Of a stretch of 64,000 nucleotides of DNA, positions 40,953 through 49,579 are shown in pieces. The DNA is from Nocardia sp. CC227C (GTDB taxonomy: Bacteria > Actinomycetota > Actinomycetes > Mycobacteriales > Mycobacteriaceae). Position 1 is the first letter of the stretch; each line of letters starts with the position of its first letter. The notes below the pieces were generated by a model, which worked only from the letters and a program-made list of their open reading frames with translations, was not told the DNA's origin and did not search any database. The stretch is taken from NCBI RefSeq assembly GCF_030767025.1, contig NZ_JASITE010000008.1, positions 186,001 through 250,000 on the forward strand. Reading direction: 5' to 3'. A program made the translations under genes and the position numbers.

Positions 40953-42377
40953 TCAGTTCAGATCGGCCGGTGAGGACAGGGTTCCGCGCACCGCGGTGGC
41001 CGCCGCGACCAGCGGCGAGACCAGATGCGTGCGGCCACCCTTGCCCTGGCGGCCCTCGAAATTGCGGTTCGAGGTGGAGGCACAGCGCTGACCGGGCGAC
41101 AGTTGGTCGGGATTCATGCCAAGGCACATCGAGCACCCGGCCTGCCGCCACTCCGCGCCGGCGGCGGTGAAAATCTCGCCCAGACCCTCCTTTTCCGCCT
41201 GCGCCCGCACCCGCATGGAACCCGGGACGATGAGCATCCGCACACCCGGCGCGACCGTGCGACCCTTCAGGACTTCCGCGACCGCGCGCAGGTCCTCGAT
41301 CCGGCCATTGGTGCACGAACCCACGAAGACGGTGTCGACGCTGACCTCGCGCAGCGGCATCCCCGGGGTCAGATCCATGTAACGCAGCGCCTTCTCGGCC
41401 GCCTCGCGCTCGGACTCGTCGGGGATATCGGCCGGAACCGGCACGGTATCGCCCAGCGGCGACCCCTGACCCGGATTGGTGCCCCACGTGACGAAAGGTG
41501 TCAGCGTCGACGCGTCGATACGCACCTCGGCGTCGAAAACCGCGCCCTCATCGGTCTTCAGGTCCTCCCAGGCCGCCACGGCGGCATCCCAGTCCGCGCC
41601 CCGCGGGGCGTGCGGGCGGCCCTTCAGGAATTCGTAGGTCACCTCGTCGGGCGCGACCATGCCCGCCCGGGCACCCGCCTCGATCGACATGTTGCACATG
41701 GTCATCCGGGCCTCCATGGACATGGAGCGCACCGCCTCGCCGCGGTACTCCAGCACGTAGCCCTGACCGCCGCCGGTGCCGATCCGCGCGATGACCGCGA
41801 GAATGACGTCCTTGGAAGTCACGCCCGGCGGCAGCTGGCCGTCGATATCGATGGCCATGGTCTTGAACGGCCGCAGCGACAAGGTCTGCGTCGCCAGCAC
41901 GTGTTCCACCTCGGAGGTGCCGATACCCATCGCCAGCGCGCCGAACGCGCCGTGCGTGGAGGTGTGCGAATCACCGCACACCACGGTGGTTCCCGGCTGG
42001 GTCAGTCCCAGCTGCGGTCCGACCACGTGCACGATGCCCTGGTCCAGATCGCCCATCGGGTGCAGCCGGATGCCGAATTCCGCGCAGTTGCGGCGCAGCG
42101 TCTCCACCTGGGTGCGCGACACCGGATCGGCGATCGGCTTGTCGATATCGATGGTCGGGACGTTGTGGTCCTCGGTGGCGATGGTGAGATCCGGGCGGCG
42201 CACCGGGCGGCCCGCCTGTCGGAGGCCGTCGAACGCCTGCGGACTGGTCACCTCGTGGACCAGGTGCAGGTCGATGTAGATGAGATCGGGTTCGCGCTGT
42301 TCGCCCTCACCCGCGCCGCGGACGACGACGTGCTGCTCCCAGACCTTCTCCGCCAGAGTGCGTGGCCGGTGGGCCAT
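40953..42377 (-). CDS. leuC: 3-isopropylmalate dehydratase large subunit
   Basis: Aconitase-family iron-sulfur subunit that isomerises 2- and 3-isopropylmalate with LeuD. It has 474 residues from ATG 42377; the frame is open upstream but shows no conserved sequence. The three cluster-binding Cys are in VGSCTNGRIEDL and CSMCLGMNPD. HEVTSPQAFDGLR is near the N-terminus, and GDSHTSTHGAFGALA follows. The divergent IclR-type gene probably regulates it. Confidence 0.97.
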   Translation of the reverse strand: MAHRPRTLAEKVWEQHVVVRGAGEGEQREPDLIYIDLHLVHEVTSPQAFDGLRQAGRPVRRPDLTIATEDHNVPTIDIDKPIADPVSRTQVETLRRNCAEFGIRLHPMGDLDQGIVHVVGPQLGLTQPGTTVVCGDSHTSTHGAFGALAMGIGTSEVEHVLATQTLSLRPFKTMAIDIDGQLPPGVTSKDVILAVIARIGTGGGQGYVLEYRGEAVRSMSMEARMTMCNMSIEAGARAGMVAPDEVTYEFLKGRPHAPRGADWDAAVAAWEDLKTDEGAVFDAEVRIDASTLTPFVTWGTNPGQGSPLGDTVPVPADIPDESEREAAEKALRYMDLTPGMPLREVSVDTVFVGSCTNGRIEDLRAVAEVLKGRTVAPGVRMLIVPGSMRVRAQAEKEGLGEIFTAAGAEWRQAGCSMCLGMNPDQLSPGQRCASTSNRNFEGRQGKGGRTHLVSPLVAAATAVRGTLSSPADLN

Positions 42378-42460
42378 ATCTCCATCACCTTTCGATAGAC
42401 ATCGCCGCGCCCGGGCTGGTGGCGCGGTCGTAGCGACTCGCGGGCCGTCGGGGAGTCGAG

Positions 42461-42500
42461 TTGCAATTCCCAACATACGAGACGCTAATATCGTTCTATG
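42461..42500 (+). promoter_or_regulatory. Promoter of the IclR gene (leaderless) with overlapping inverted repeat
   Basis: TTGCAA at 42461-42466 and a perfect -10 TAATAT at 42486-42491 are spaced 19 bases apart. The ATG lies 6 bases after the -10, so the mRNA should start at the A of ATG. The imperfect inverted repeat CATACGAGACG / CGTTCTATG (42473-42500) overlaps it and is a candidate operator for the divergent leuC and iclR promoters. Confidence 0.6.
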
Positions 42501-43199
42501 AGACAGCATAGCGGTATCGGGGTGCTCGACAAAGCCATGGCGGTGCTGACCGCCGTCGCCGAGCAACCCTGCGGCCTCAACGAGCTGTGCACCCGCACCG
42601 GCCTGCCCCGCGCCACCGCGCACCGGCTGGCCGTCGGCCTGGAGGTGCACCGGATGCTGGCCCGCGACAACCAGGGCCTGTGGCGACCCGGACCCGCGCT
42701 GTCGGAGCTGGCCACCACCGCCAGCGACCCCCTGCTCGACGCGGCCGCCACCATCCTGCCGCGCCTGCGCGAGATCACCGGGGAGAGCGTCCAGCTCTAC
42801 CGCCGGGACGGCAATGCCCGCGTCTGCGTGGCGGCCATGGAACCGGCCGCGGGGCTGCGCGACACCGTGCCGATCGGGGCGCGCATGCCGCTCACCGCGG
42901 GTTCGGCCGCCAAGGTGCTGCTCGCCTGGGCCGACGCCGATCTACAGCGCACCGTGCTGGCCGACGCCGTCTTCGGCGAACGCGCCCTGGCCGAGGTCCG
43001 CCGCCGCGGCTGGGCACAGAGCGCCGCCGAGCGTGCGGCCGGGGTGGCGAGCGTATCGGCCCCGGTGCGCGACGCCGCGGGCGCGGTGGTCGCCGCCGTC
43101 TCGGTATCCGGACCCATCGACCGCATGGGCCGCCGCCCGGGCGCGCGCTGGGCCGCCGATCTGGTGGCCGCCGCCGAGGCCCTCCACAAGCGCCTCTGA
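42498..43199 (+). CDS. IclR-family regulator of leucine genes (LtbR/NdgR-like)
   Basis: A 233-residue regulator divergent from leuCD. The winged helix (residues about 8-65) has AVLTAVAEQPCGLNELCTRTG and LPRATAHRLAVGLE. The effector domain follows, with GSAAKVLLAWAD and SAPVRDAAGAVVAAVSVSGP. Orthologues in this exact position repress leuCD and other leucine/tryptophan genes in corynebacteria (LtbR), activate or repress in streptomycetes (NdgR), and correspond to Rv2989 in M. tuberculosis. Control of leuCD is inferred from position. Confidence 0.92.
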   Translation: MRQHSGIGVLDKAMAVLTAVAEQPCGLNELCTRTGLPRATAHRLAVGLEVHRMLARDNQGLWRPGPALSELATTASDPLLDAAATILPRLREITGESVQLYRRDGNARVCVAAMEPAAGLRDTVPIGARMPLTAGSAAKVLLAWADADLQRTVLADAVFGERALAEVRRRGWAQSAAERAAGVASVSAPVRDAAGAVVAAVSVSGPIDRMGRRPGARWAADLVAAAEALHKRL

Positions 43200-43354
43200 C
43201 GGGCGTTCGAGGCTCCGACGGGGGCGGGGGTGCGCGGCGGCCTCACAGCCGCCACAGCGCCCACAATCGCCTCTACGGGATCACCGGTCACACGACCGGT
43301 ACCACCGCGCCAGCGGTGTGACCTGGCCCATACGCCGTAAAGTACAGTCGCCGC

Positions 43355-43855
43355 ATGGGAGTTAACCAACGCGCCGCGATCGTGATGACAGACCAGGAGA
43401 TCACCGATTTCCTCGCGCGCAGTCGCATCGCCACCCTGGCCACGCTCGGCCCCACGGGCATGCCGCACCTGACCGCCATGTGGTACGGCCTGATCGACGG
43501 CCAGATCTGGTTCGAGACCAAGGCGAAATCGCAGAAGGCCGTCAATCTGCGCCGCGATCCGCGGGTCACCGTGCTGGTCGAGGCCGGCGACACCTATGAC
43601 CAGCTACGCGGTGTGTCCATCGAGGGACGGGCCGAAATCGTCGACGATCCCGAGGCGCTGTTCCGGGTCGGCGTCAGCGTGTGGGAGCGCTACACCGGGC
43701 CCTACAGCGAGGATATGAAGCCGTTCGTGGAGCAGATGCTGAACAAGCGCGTGGCGGTGCGCCTGGTGCCCGACCGGGTGCGCAGCTGGGATCACCGCAA
43801 ACTCGGCATGCCCGCGATGCCCTTGGGCGGTTCAACCGCGAAAGCCTTGGACTGA
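43355..43855 (+). CDS. Pyridoxamine-phosphate-oxidase-fold flavin/F420-binding protein
   Basis: A 166-residue split-barrel protein. The pattern FLARSRIATLATLGPTGMPH, then TAMWYGLIDGQIWFETKAKS, then KAVNLRRDPRVTVLVE is typical of actinobacterial PNPOx-like proteins that bind FMN or F420. M. tuberculosis has a homologue at the same place (Rv2991). The C-terminal DRVRSWDHRKLG is another family signature. The substrate is unknown. It has a clear rho-independent terminator 43 bases later. Confidence 0.87.
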   Translation: MGVNQRAAIVMTDQEITDFLARSRIATLATLGPTGMPHLTAMWYGLIDGQIWFETKAKSQKAVNLRRDPRVTVLVEAGDTYDQLRGVSIEGRAEIVDDPEALFRVGVSVWERYTGPYSEDMKPFVEQMLNKRVAVRLVPDRVRSWDHRKLGMPAMPLGGSTAKALD

Positions 43856-43897
43856 GAATCTCATTCGGCACGCCCCGCGCGACACGAGAAAACAGTG

Positions 43898-43932
43898 AAA
43901 GGCCCCCAACCGAGGTTGGGGGCCTTTTCTTG
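43898..43932 (+). terminator. Rho-independent terminator after the PNPOx-fold gene
   Basis: AAAGGCCCCCAAC (43898-43910) pairs with GTTGGGGGCCTTT (43915-43927) around a CGAG loop, followed by TCTTGT. The structure also lies just past the 3' end of the tRNA-Glu gene on the opposite strand. Confidence 0.88.
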
Positions 43933-44005
43933 TAGTCCCGACGGGATTTGAACCCGCGCTACCGCCTTGAGAGGGCGGCGTCCTAGGCCGCTAGACGACG
44001 GGACC
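43933..44005 (-). tRNA. tRNA-Glu (CTC)
   Basis: Read on the minus strand, a 73-base cloverleaf fits. The acceptor GGTCCCG pairs with CGGGACT. The anticodon stem CCGCC/GGCGG encloses loop CTCTCAA with anticodon CTC, and the T-arm is GCGGG-TTCAAAT-CCCGT. No CCA is encoded. It decodes GAG. Confidence 0.92.
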
Positions 44006-44044
44006 AGGATGGTTGCGAACAACCGAGAGCTCCGGAAAGCTCCG

Positions 44045-44116
44045 CTGGGGTACCAGGACTCGAACCTAGAATGGCTGAACCAGAATCAGCTGTGTTGCCA
44101 ATTACACCATACCCCA
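44045..44116 (-). tRNA. tRNA-Gln (CTG)
   Basis: A 72-base cloverleaf on the minus strand. The acceptor TGGGGTA pairs with TACCCCA, the anticodon stem GCTGA/TCAGC encloses loop TTCTGGT with anticodon CTG, and the T-arm contains GGTTCGAGTCC. No CCA is encoded. It lies 39 bases from tRNA-Glu and 120 bases downstream of gltX, whose enzyme charges tRNA-Glu and, in actinobacteria, also tRNA-Gln. Confidence 0.92.
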
Positions 44117-44236
44117 ATGACCTGGGCGTTCGGTCGCTCCCTTGTGGGGCTCTCGACCTCGCTTCCGGCCGAGAAAGAGATTACCAAACGCCACCCGGTC
44201 AACCACAAATCGGCTGGTCAGACCCCCTGTTTCCGG

Positions 44237-45736
44237 TCATTTCGGGCCGCTGGCGGCCGGTGCGGCACGCAACCGGGCCATGGCGGTCTCCCGGCCGAGC
44301 AGCTCCAGGGACTCGTACAGCGGCGGGCTGATGTGCGATCCGGTGACCGCCACCCGCACGGGTGCGAACGCCTTGCGCGGTTTGAGACCGAGCCCGTCGA
44401 TGAGCGCCTCCTTGAGCGCCGCCTCGATCGGGGCGGCGGTCCACTCGGAAACACCGTCCAGCGCGGAAATGGCCGCTTCCAGCACCGGAACGGCGTCGGG
44501 GCCGAGATTCTTTTGCGCGGCGGCCTCGTCGACGGTGAACTCGTCGGCCGGGACGAAAAGGAACTTCAATAGCTCCCAGGCGTCGCCGAGCACCACGATC
44601 CGGGTCTGCACGAGATCGGCCGCTATGGCGAACAGCTTGTCGTCCACCTCCGCGCCGATATGCCCGTGTTCGGTGAGGTAAGCGCGCAGCCGGTGAGCAA
44701 AGTCACCCGGTTCCAGCAAACGAATATGTTCGGCGTTGATCGCATCGGCCTTCTTCTGGTCGAAACGCGCCGGATTCGAATTCACTTTCGAAATATCGAA
44801 CGCCGCCACCATCTCCGCCATGGAGAACACGTCATGATCATCGGCGATGCTCCAGCCGAGCAGCGCCAGATAATTCAGCAAACCCTCCGGAATGAACCCG
44901 CGGTCGCGGTGATGGAAGAGATTCGACTCCGGATCACGCTTCGACAGCTTCTTGTTCCCCTGCCCCATCACGAAGGGCAGATGGCCGAACTCCGGAGTGA
45001 ACTCGGCGACCCCGATACGCCGCAGCGCCGCGTACAGCGCCAGCTGCCGCGGCGTGGACGACAGCAGATCCTCGCCGCGCAAGACGTGCGTGATCCGCAT
45101 CATGGCGTCGTCGACCGGGTTCACCAGCGTATAGAGCGGATCGCCATTGCCGCGGGTGAGCGCGAAGTCCGGCACCACACCCGCCTTGAAGGTGGTCTCC
45201 CCGCGCACCAGATCGGTCCAGGTGAGGTCCTGGTCGGGCATGCGCAGCCGGATGACCGCCGGACGGCCCTCGGCCTTGTACGCGGCGATCTGCTCGGGGG
45301 TCAGGTCGCGGTCGAAGTTGTCGTAGCCCAGTTTCGGGTCGCGACCGGCGGCCTTGTGCCGGGCCTCCACTTCCTCAGGGGTGGAGAAGGATTCGTACGC
45401 CTCCCCCGCCTCCAGCAACCGGCGCACCACGTCCAGGTGGGTGTCCTTGCGCTGCGACTGCCGGTAGGGGCCGTAGGGCCCGCCGACCTCGGGGCCCTCG
45501 TCCCAGGTGAGGCCGAGCCAGCGCAGGGCGTCGAGAATCGCCTGGTAGCTCTCCTCGGAATCGCGTGCGGCGTCGGTGTCTTCGATACGGAAGACGAAGG
45601 TGCCGCCGGTGTGGCGCGCGAAGGCCCAGTTGAACAGGGCGGTGCGGACCAGGCCGACATGCGGCGTACCGGTGGGTGACGGGCAGAATCGGACCCGTAC
45701 GTCGGTCCCGGCGGGCGGGGAGTGGGGGTGTGACAT
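44237..45736 (-). CDS. gltX: Glutamyl-tRNA synthetase
   Basis: Charges tRNA-Glu. In organisms that lack GlnRS it also forms Glu-tRNA-Gln, later amidated by GatCAB. The product has 499 residues. The class I signature is SPTGTPHVGLVRTALF (HVGL in place of HIGH) and KLSKRDPE replaces KMSKS. FRIEDTDAARD is also typical. The C-terminal anticodon-binding domain is full length. It lies 15 bases after the fumarylacetoacetase-family gene and is followed by the tRNA-Gln and tRNA-Glu genes on the same strand, an arrangement resembling a translational module. It matches Rv2992c. Confidence 0.97.
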   Translation of the reverse strand: MSHPHSPPAGTDVRVRFCPSPTGTPHVGLVRTALFNWAFARHTGGTFVFRIEDTDAARDSEESYQAILDALRWLGLTWDEGPEVGGPYGPYRQSQRKDTHLDVVRRLLEAGEAYESFSTPEEVEARHKAAGRDPKLGYDNFDRDLTPEQIAAYKAEGRPAVIRLRMPDQDLTWTDLVRGETTFKAGVVPDFALTRGNGDPLYTLVNPVDDAMMRITHVLRGEDLLSSTPRQLALYAALRRIGVAEFTPEFGHLPFVMGQGNKKLSKRDPESNLFHHRDRGFIPEGLLNYLALLGWSIADDHDVFSMAEMVAAFDISKVNSNPARFDQKKADAINAEHIRLLEPGDFAHRLRAYLTEHGHIGAEVDDKLFAIAADLVQTRIVVLGDAWELLKFLFVPADEFTVDEAAAQKNLGPDAVPVLEAAISALDGVSEWTAAPIEAALKEALIDGLGLKPRKAFAPVRVAVTGSHISPPLYESLELLGRETAMARLRAAPAASGPK

Positions 45737-45751
45737 CAGCTCTTCTCTCGA

Positions 45752-46525
45752 TCAGCGTTTGGTGGCAACGGGATTGGTGAGGGTGCCGATGCCCTCGACG
45801 GTCACGGACACGGTCTGCCCCTCCCGCACCGGCCCCACGCCCTCCGGCGTGCCGGTGAGGATGACATCGCCGGGCAGCAGGGTCATCACCGTGGACACCC
45901 ACTCGATCAGCTTCGGGATATCGTGCAGCAGCAGCGATGTGCGGCTGCGCTGCTTCACCTCGCCGTCGAGTTCGGTGACGATCTCCAGATCCGATGGGTC
46001 CACCGAGGTTTCGATCCACGGCCCCAGCGGGCAGAAGGTGTCGTAGCCCTTGGCCCGGGTCCACTGGCCGTCGTGACGCTGCTGGTCACGGGCGGTGACG
46101 TCATTGGCGACGGTGTAGCCCAGAATCGCCGAGTGAGCCTTGGCGGCCGGGACGTTCTTGAAGACGCCGCCGATGACGATGGCCAGTTCGCCCTCGTAAT
46201 CCACCTGAGAAGAGCTGGGCGGCAGGATGATCGGCAGGTTGGGGCCGACCACCGAGGTACTCGGCTTCATGAAGATGACCGGATCGGCCGGGGCCGGGCC
46301 GCCCATCTCCTCGGCGTGGGCCGCGTAGTTCTTGCCGATGCAGATCACCTTGCTCGGCAGGATGGGCGCGAGCAGCCGCACGTCGGCCAGCGGCCAACTG
46401 CGGCCGGTGAACGTCGGTGTACCGAACGGGTGTTCGGCGATTTCGCGGGCGACGGTGTCGCCGTCGTCTCCTTCGATGCTGACGAAAGCGACCCCATCGG
46501 GGCTGGCAACTCGACCTAGGCGCAT
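45752..46525 (-). CDS. Fumarylacetoacetate hydrolase family protein
   Basis: A 257-residue metal-dependent hydrolase or decarboxylase of the FAH superfamily, starting at ATG 46525. The metal ligands are in VDYEGELAIVIGG (ExE) and TVANDVTARDQQ (Asp). KVICIGKNYAAHAEEMGG opens the catalytic domain and LTGTPEGVGPV closes it. Members cleave acylpyruvates or beta-keto acids; the actual substrate is unknown. It is co-transcribed with gltX (15-base gap), as in M. tuberculosis Rv2993c-Rv2992c. Confidence 0.92.
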   Translation of the reverse strand: MRLGRVASPDGVAFVSIEGDDGDTVAREIAEHPFGTPTFTGRSWPLADVRLLAPILPSKVICIGKNYAAHAEEMGGPAPADPVIFMKPSTSVVGPNLPIILPPSSSQVDYEGELAIVIGGVFKNVPAAKAHSAILGYTVANDVTARDQQRHDGQWTRAKGYDTFCPLGPWIETSVDPSDLEIVTELDGEVKQRSRTSLLLHDIPKLIEWVSTVMTLLPGDVILTGTPEGVGPVREGQTVSVTVEGIGTLTNPVATKR

Positions 46526-46809
46526 GGGTCGCAGTCTATCGACCGGCCACCACCTGCCCGAACGCGCCCGACCGAGTGCCCGGGAGGGCGGCGGACGACC
46601 GGCGCGGGGGCGGCCGAGCCACCACCCGAGAGACCCGTCCCAGTATATGTGAAAAGACCCGTTACGCAACATAACTCGACCTGGCGAAGGGCGCTCGGAA
46701 CGCCGCCGCGCCGGTGTGAGCAAACAGACAGCTCGCCACTGGAATCGACTTGCGCCACGGGTGTACCGTAAGCCTCGATGTCCAGAAAATAAGATTTTGA
46801 TCCCAAATA

Positions 46810-48024
46810 ATGAGACGCGAGGTGATGGCCGTGGCCACCGTGACCCGGATCGGCACGTCGAAACGGTGGTCCATGCTCGCGCTCGGCGTCTTCGCACAGG
46901 CATCCAGTGCGGTCTTCGTGCACGGCACCCCGTTCCTGCTGCCCGCCCTGACCGACCGCGGCCTGTCGCTGGCCGCGGCCGGTCTGCTGGTGTCCATGCC
47001 GACGGTGGGACTGGTGTGCACGCTCATCGCCTGGGGGTACGTGGTGGACCGCATCGGCGAACACCGCGTCCTGGTGGCGGGACCGGCGTTGATGCTGGTC
47101 GCGGGTGTGGCGGCGGCCACGGTCACCGACTACGCCGCGCTCGGCGCGCTGCTGTTCCTGGGCGGCATGGGCGCGGCCAGCACCAATGGCGCGAGCGGGC
47201 GGGTGATCGTGGGCTGGTTCCCGCCCGAGCGCCGCGGCCTGGCCATGGGCATCCGGCAGACGGCGCAGCCGCTGGGGGTGGGCATCGGCGCGCTGAGTAT
47301 CCCCACCGTCGCTGCGGCACACGGATTCTCGACCGCCATCCTGGTTCCGGCCGTGATGGCGGGTCTGGCCGCCATCGGTTGCCTGTTCGGCATCATCGAC
47401 CCGCCGCGTCCGGAACCCACAGGCGCACAGGGCCGCCCGGCCAACCCGTACCGGGGCGACACCACCCTGTCGCGCATCCATATCGTCTCGGTGCTGCTGG
47501 TCATCCCGCAGGCGGCGCTGTGGACCTTCGCACTGCTCTGGCTGCACCGCGATATCGGCTGGTCACTGCCGGTGGCCGGGGCGGTGGTCACCGCAACCCA
47601 ACTCCTGGGCGCGGGCGGTCGCATCGGCGCGGGCATCTGGTCCGACCGGGTCGGCAGCCGGTTGCGGCCGCTGCGCACGGTGGCCGTCGCGGCCGTCATC
47701 TCCATGGCCGCCCTGGCCGTCACGGCCTGGCTGGAATGGTGGTGGCTGGCCGTCCCCATCATGTTCGCGGCCTCGGTCATCACCGTCTCGGACAATGGCC
47801 TCGCCTTCACCGCGGTCGCCGAGATCGCCGGACCGTATTGGAGCGGACGCGGTTTGGGCATCCAGAACACCGGCCAGAACCTGGCCTCGGCGGCCCTGGC
47901 CCCCACCTTCGGCGCGCTCATCACCGTCGCGGGCTTCCCCGCCGCCTACCTCCTGGCCGCCGTAATAGCCGTGGCGGCCGTCCCATTGGTCCCCGCCGAC
48001 CCGAAATCAGGGGCCACACAGTGA
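46810..48024 (+). CDS. Major facilitator superfamily transporter
   Basis: A 404-residue protein with 12 predicted transmembrane helices. It starts at ATG 46810, or at ATG 46825 which has GCGAGG closely upstream. The MFS loop 2-3 motif is present in GYVVDRIGEHRVLVAG. The second half repeats it in GAGIWSDRVGSRLRPLR. It corresponds by position to Rv2994. The substrate is unknown; drug or metabolite export is typical of this group. It is divergent from the FAH gene (about 285 bases of AT-richer spacer) and convergent with leuB. Confidence 0.9.
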   Translation: MRREVMAVATVTRIGTSKRWSMLALGVFAQASSAVFVHGTPFLLPALTDRGLSLAAAGLLVSMPTVGLVCTLIAWGYVVDRIGEHRVLVAGPALMLVAGVAAATVTDYAALGALLFLGGMGAASTNGASGRVIVGWFPPERRGLAMGIRQTAQPLGVGIGALSIPTVAAAHGFSTAILVPAVMAGLAAIGCLFGIIDPPRPEPTGAQGRPANPYRGDTTLSRIHIVSVLLVIPQAALWTFALLWLHRDIGWSLPVAGAVVTATQLLGAGGRIGAGIWSDRVGSRLRPLRTVAVAAVISMAALAVTAWLEWWWLAVPIMFAASVITVSDNGLAFTAVAEIAGPYWSGRGLGIQNTGQNLASAALAPTFGALITVAGFPAAYLLAAVIAVAAVPLVPADPKSGATQ

Positions 48025-48120
48025 CTCCCGTGACTCCCGTGACACCGATACACGGAAGCGACCGATGGGACACACATCCACGCTGGTGATCCGCCCGCGC
48101 ACATCACCCTCGGACAACCG

Positions 48121-48160
48121 AAACGCCCGCGCCGGAAAGGTCTTCCAGCACGGGCGTTTT
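48121..48160. terminator. Hairpin terminator between the MFS gene and leuB
   Basis: AAACGCCCG at 48121-48129 pairs with CGGGCGTTT at 48151-48159, with an inner GGAA/TTCC stem in the loop, then TCGAGG. It lies between convergent genes. A 12-bp tandem repeat (TTCGAGGTTGAT twice, about 48159-48182) directly follows. Confidence 0.75.
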
Positions 48161-48245
48161 CGAGGTTGATTTCGAGGTTGAAGCCACAATGCGAAGGGGG
48201 CCGCGATCAGCGGCCGCCGCAGCGCGAGAGCTCAGACCCGCCGAT

Positions 48246-49253
48246 TCAGACGGAGGCGGCGATGCGGTCGCCCACCTCGACGGTGGAGGCGGGGGCGGTG
48301 CGGGCGGCGAGGTCCTTGGCGACGGCGGCCTCGATGCGGGCGGCGGCCTCGGCGTTGCCGAGATGGGCGAGCAGCAGGGAGACCGAGAGGATGGCGGCGG
48401 TGGGGTCGGCCTTGGACCGGCCCGCGATATCGGGGGCGCTGCCGTGCACCGGCTCGAACATGGACGGGTTGGCGCCGGAGGCGTCGATATTGCCGGAGGC
48501 GGCCAGGCCGATGCCGCCGGAGACGGCTGCGGCGAGGTCGGTGATGATGTCGCCGAACAGGTTGTCGGTGACGATCACGTCGAAGCGGCCCGGGTCGGTG
48601 ACCATGTGGATGGTCGCGGCATCGATGTGCTGGTAGGCCAGTTCGATATCGGGGTACTCGACGGCGACCTCGTTCACGGTGCGCTGCCACAGCGAACCGG
48701 CGTAGGTGAGCACATTGTTCTTGTGCACCAGGGTGAGGTGCTGGCGGCGCTGCTTCGCCTTCTCGAAGGCGTAGCGCACCACGCGCTCGATGCCGAAGCG
48801 GGTGTTGGTGGAGACCTCGGTGGCCACCTCGTGCGGGGTGTTCACCCGGATCGCGCCGCCGGTGCCGGTGTAGGGGCCCTCGGTGCCCTCGCGCACCACC
48901 ACGAAGTCGATCTCCGGATTCGCCGACAGCGGCGAGGTGACGCCCGGATACAGCTTGGACGGGCGCAGGTTCACGTGGTGGTCGAGTTCGAACCGGGTGC
49001 GCAGCAGCAGTCCGCGCTCGAGCACGCCGCTGGGCACCGACGGGTCGCCGATCGCGCCGAGCAGTATGGCGTCGTGCTGCTTCAGCTCCGGCAGCACGGA
49101 GTCCGGCAGGATCTCCCCGGTCGCATGGAATCGCTTGGCACCCAGGTCGTATTCGGTCTTCTCGACACCCGGCACCACCACGTCGAGCACCTTGAGTGCC
49201 TCGGCGATGACCTCGGGACCGATACCGTCGCCCGGGATGACAGCGAGTTTCAT
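48246..49253 (-). CDS. leuB: 3-isopropylmalate dehydrogenase
   Basis: Oxidative decarboxylation step of leucine synthesis, using NAD. The product is 335 residues from ATG 49253 (MKLAVIPGDGIGPEV), preceded by GGAG 8 bases upstream; a second ATG two codons earlier is too close to that site. The substrate-binding residues are in LLLRTRFELDHHVNLRPSK, and the dehydrogenase signature is NLFGDIITDLAA...GLAASGNID. It is separated from serA by 326 bases holding a hairpin. Confidence 0.97.
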   Translation of the reverse strand: MKLAVIPGDGIGPEVIAEALKVLDVVVPGVEKTEYDLGAKRFHATGEILPDSVLPELKQHDAILLGAIGDPSVPSGVLERGLLLRTRFELDHHVNLRPSKLYPGVTSPLSANPEIDFVVVREGTEGPYTGTGGAIRVNTPHEVATEVSTNTRFGIERVVRYAFEKAKQRRQHLTLVHKNNVLTYAGSLWQRTVNEVAVEYPDIELAYQHIDAATIHMVTDPGRFDVIVTDNLFGDIITDLAAAVSGGIGLAASGNIDASGANPSMFEPVHGSAPDIAGRSKADPTAAILSVSLLLAHLGNAEAAARIEAAVAKDLAARTAPASTVEVGDRIAASV

Positions 49254-49579
49254 GAACATTGCTCCGTTCGGATATGACGCCCGTGAGTTGCGCTCCGCCG
49301 TGCCGGCGGGCGGAGTGATCCACGGGCCACGATAGCGGGTGGCTGCCCGGAGTCCGACGGCAGGGCGAGCACGTCTCATTGGCTGGGATGAGACAGGTGC
49401 AGGTCGCGATGGGGAACTCCCAAGAAGTGAGATCACGACCGGCGAGCTTGCACCTCCATACAGCGCACCGCGCCCCCGCCGCGAGCGCGGCGGGGGCGCG
49501 GGAGCATCGGCGACATCCGACTCGCGACGACCCGGAAGCCAGCCGGGTACACCCGACAGGTCCCGGACGGCCCGGCGGC
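49254..49579 (-). other. 326-bp spacer between serA and leuB
   Basis: No gene is visible. It holds the GC-rich hairpin at 49469-49500, which probably ends serA transcription. The remaining 200 bases ahead of leuB should include the leuB promoter. I see no convincing leader peptide with runs of leucine codons. Confidence 0.5.
49469..49500 (-). terminator. GC-rich hairpin downstream of serA
   Basis: CGCGCCCCCGCCGC pairs with GCGGCGGGGGCGCG across a 4-base loop, about 80 bases beyond the serA stop. There is no T-run. Confidence 0.65.
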
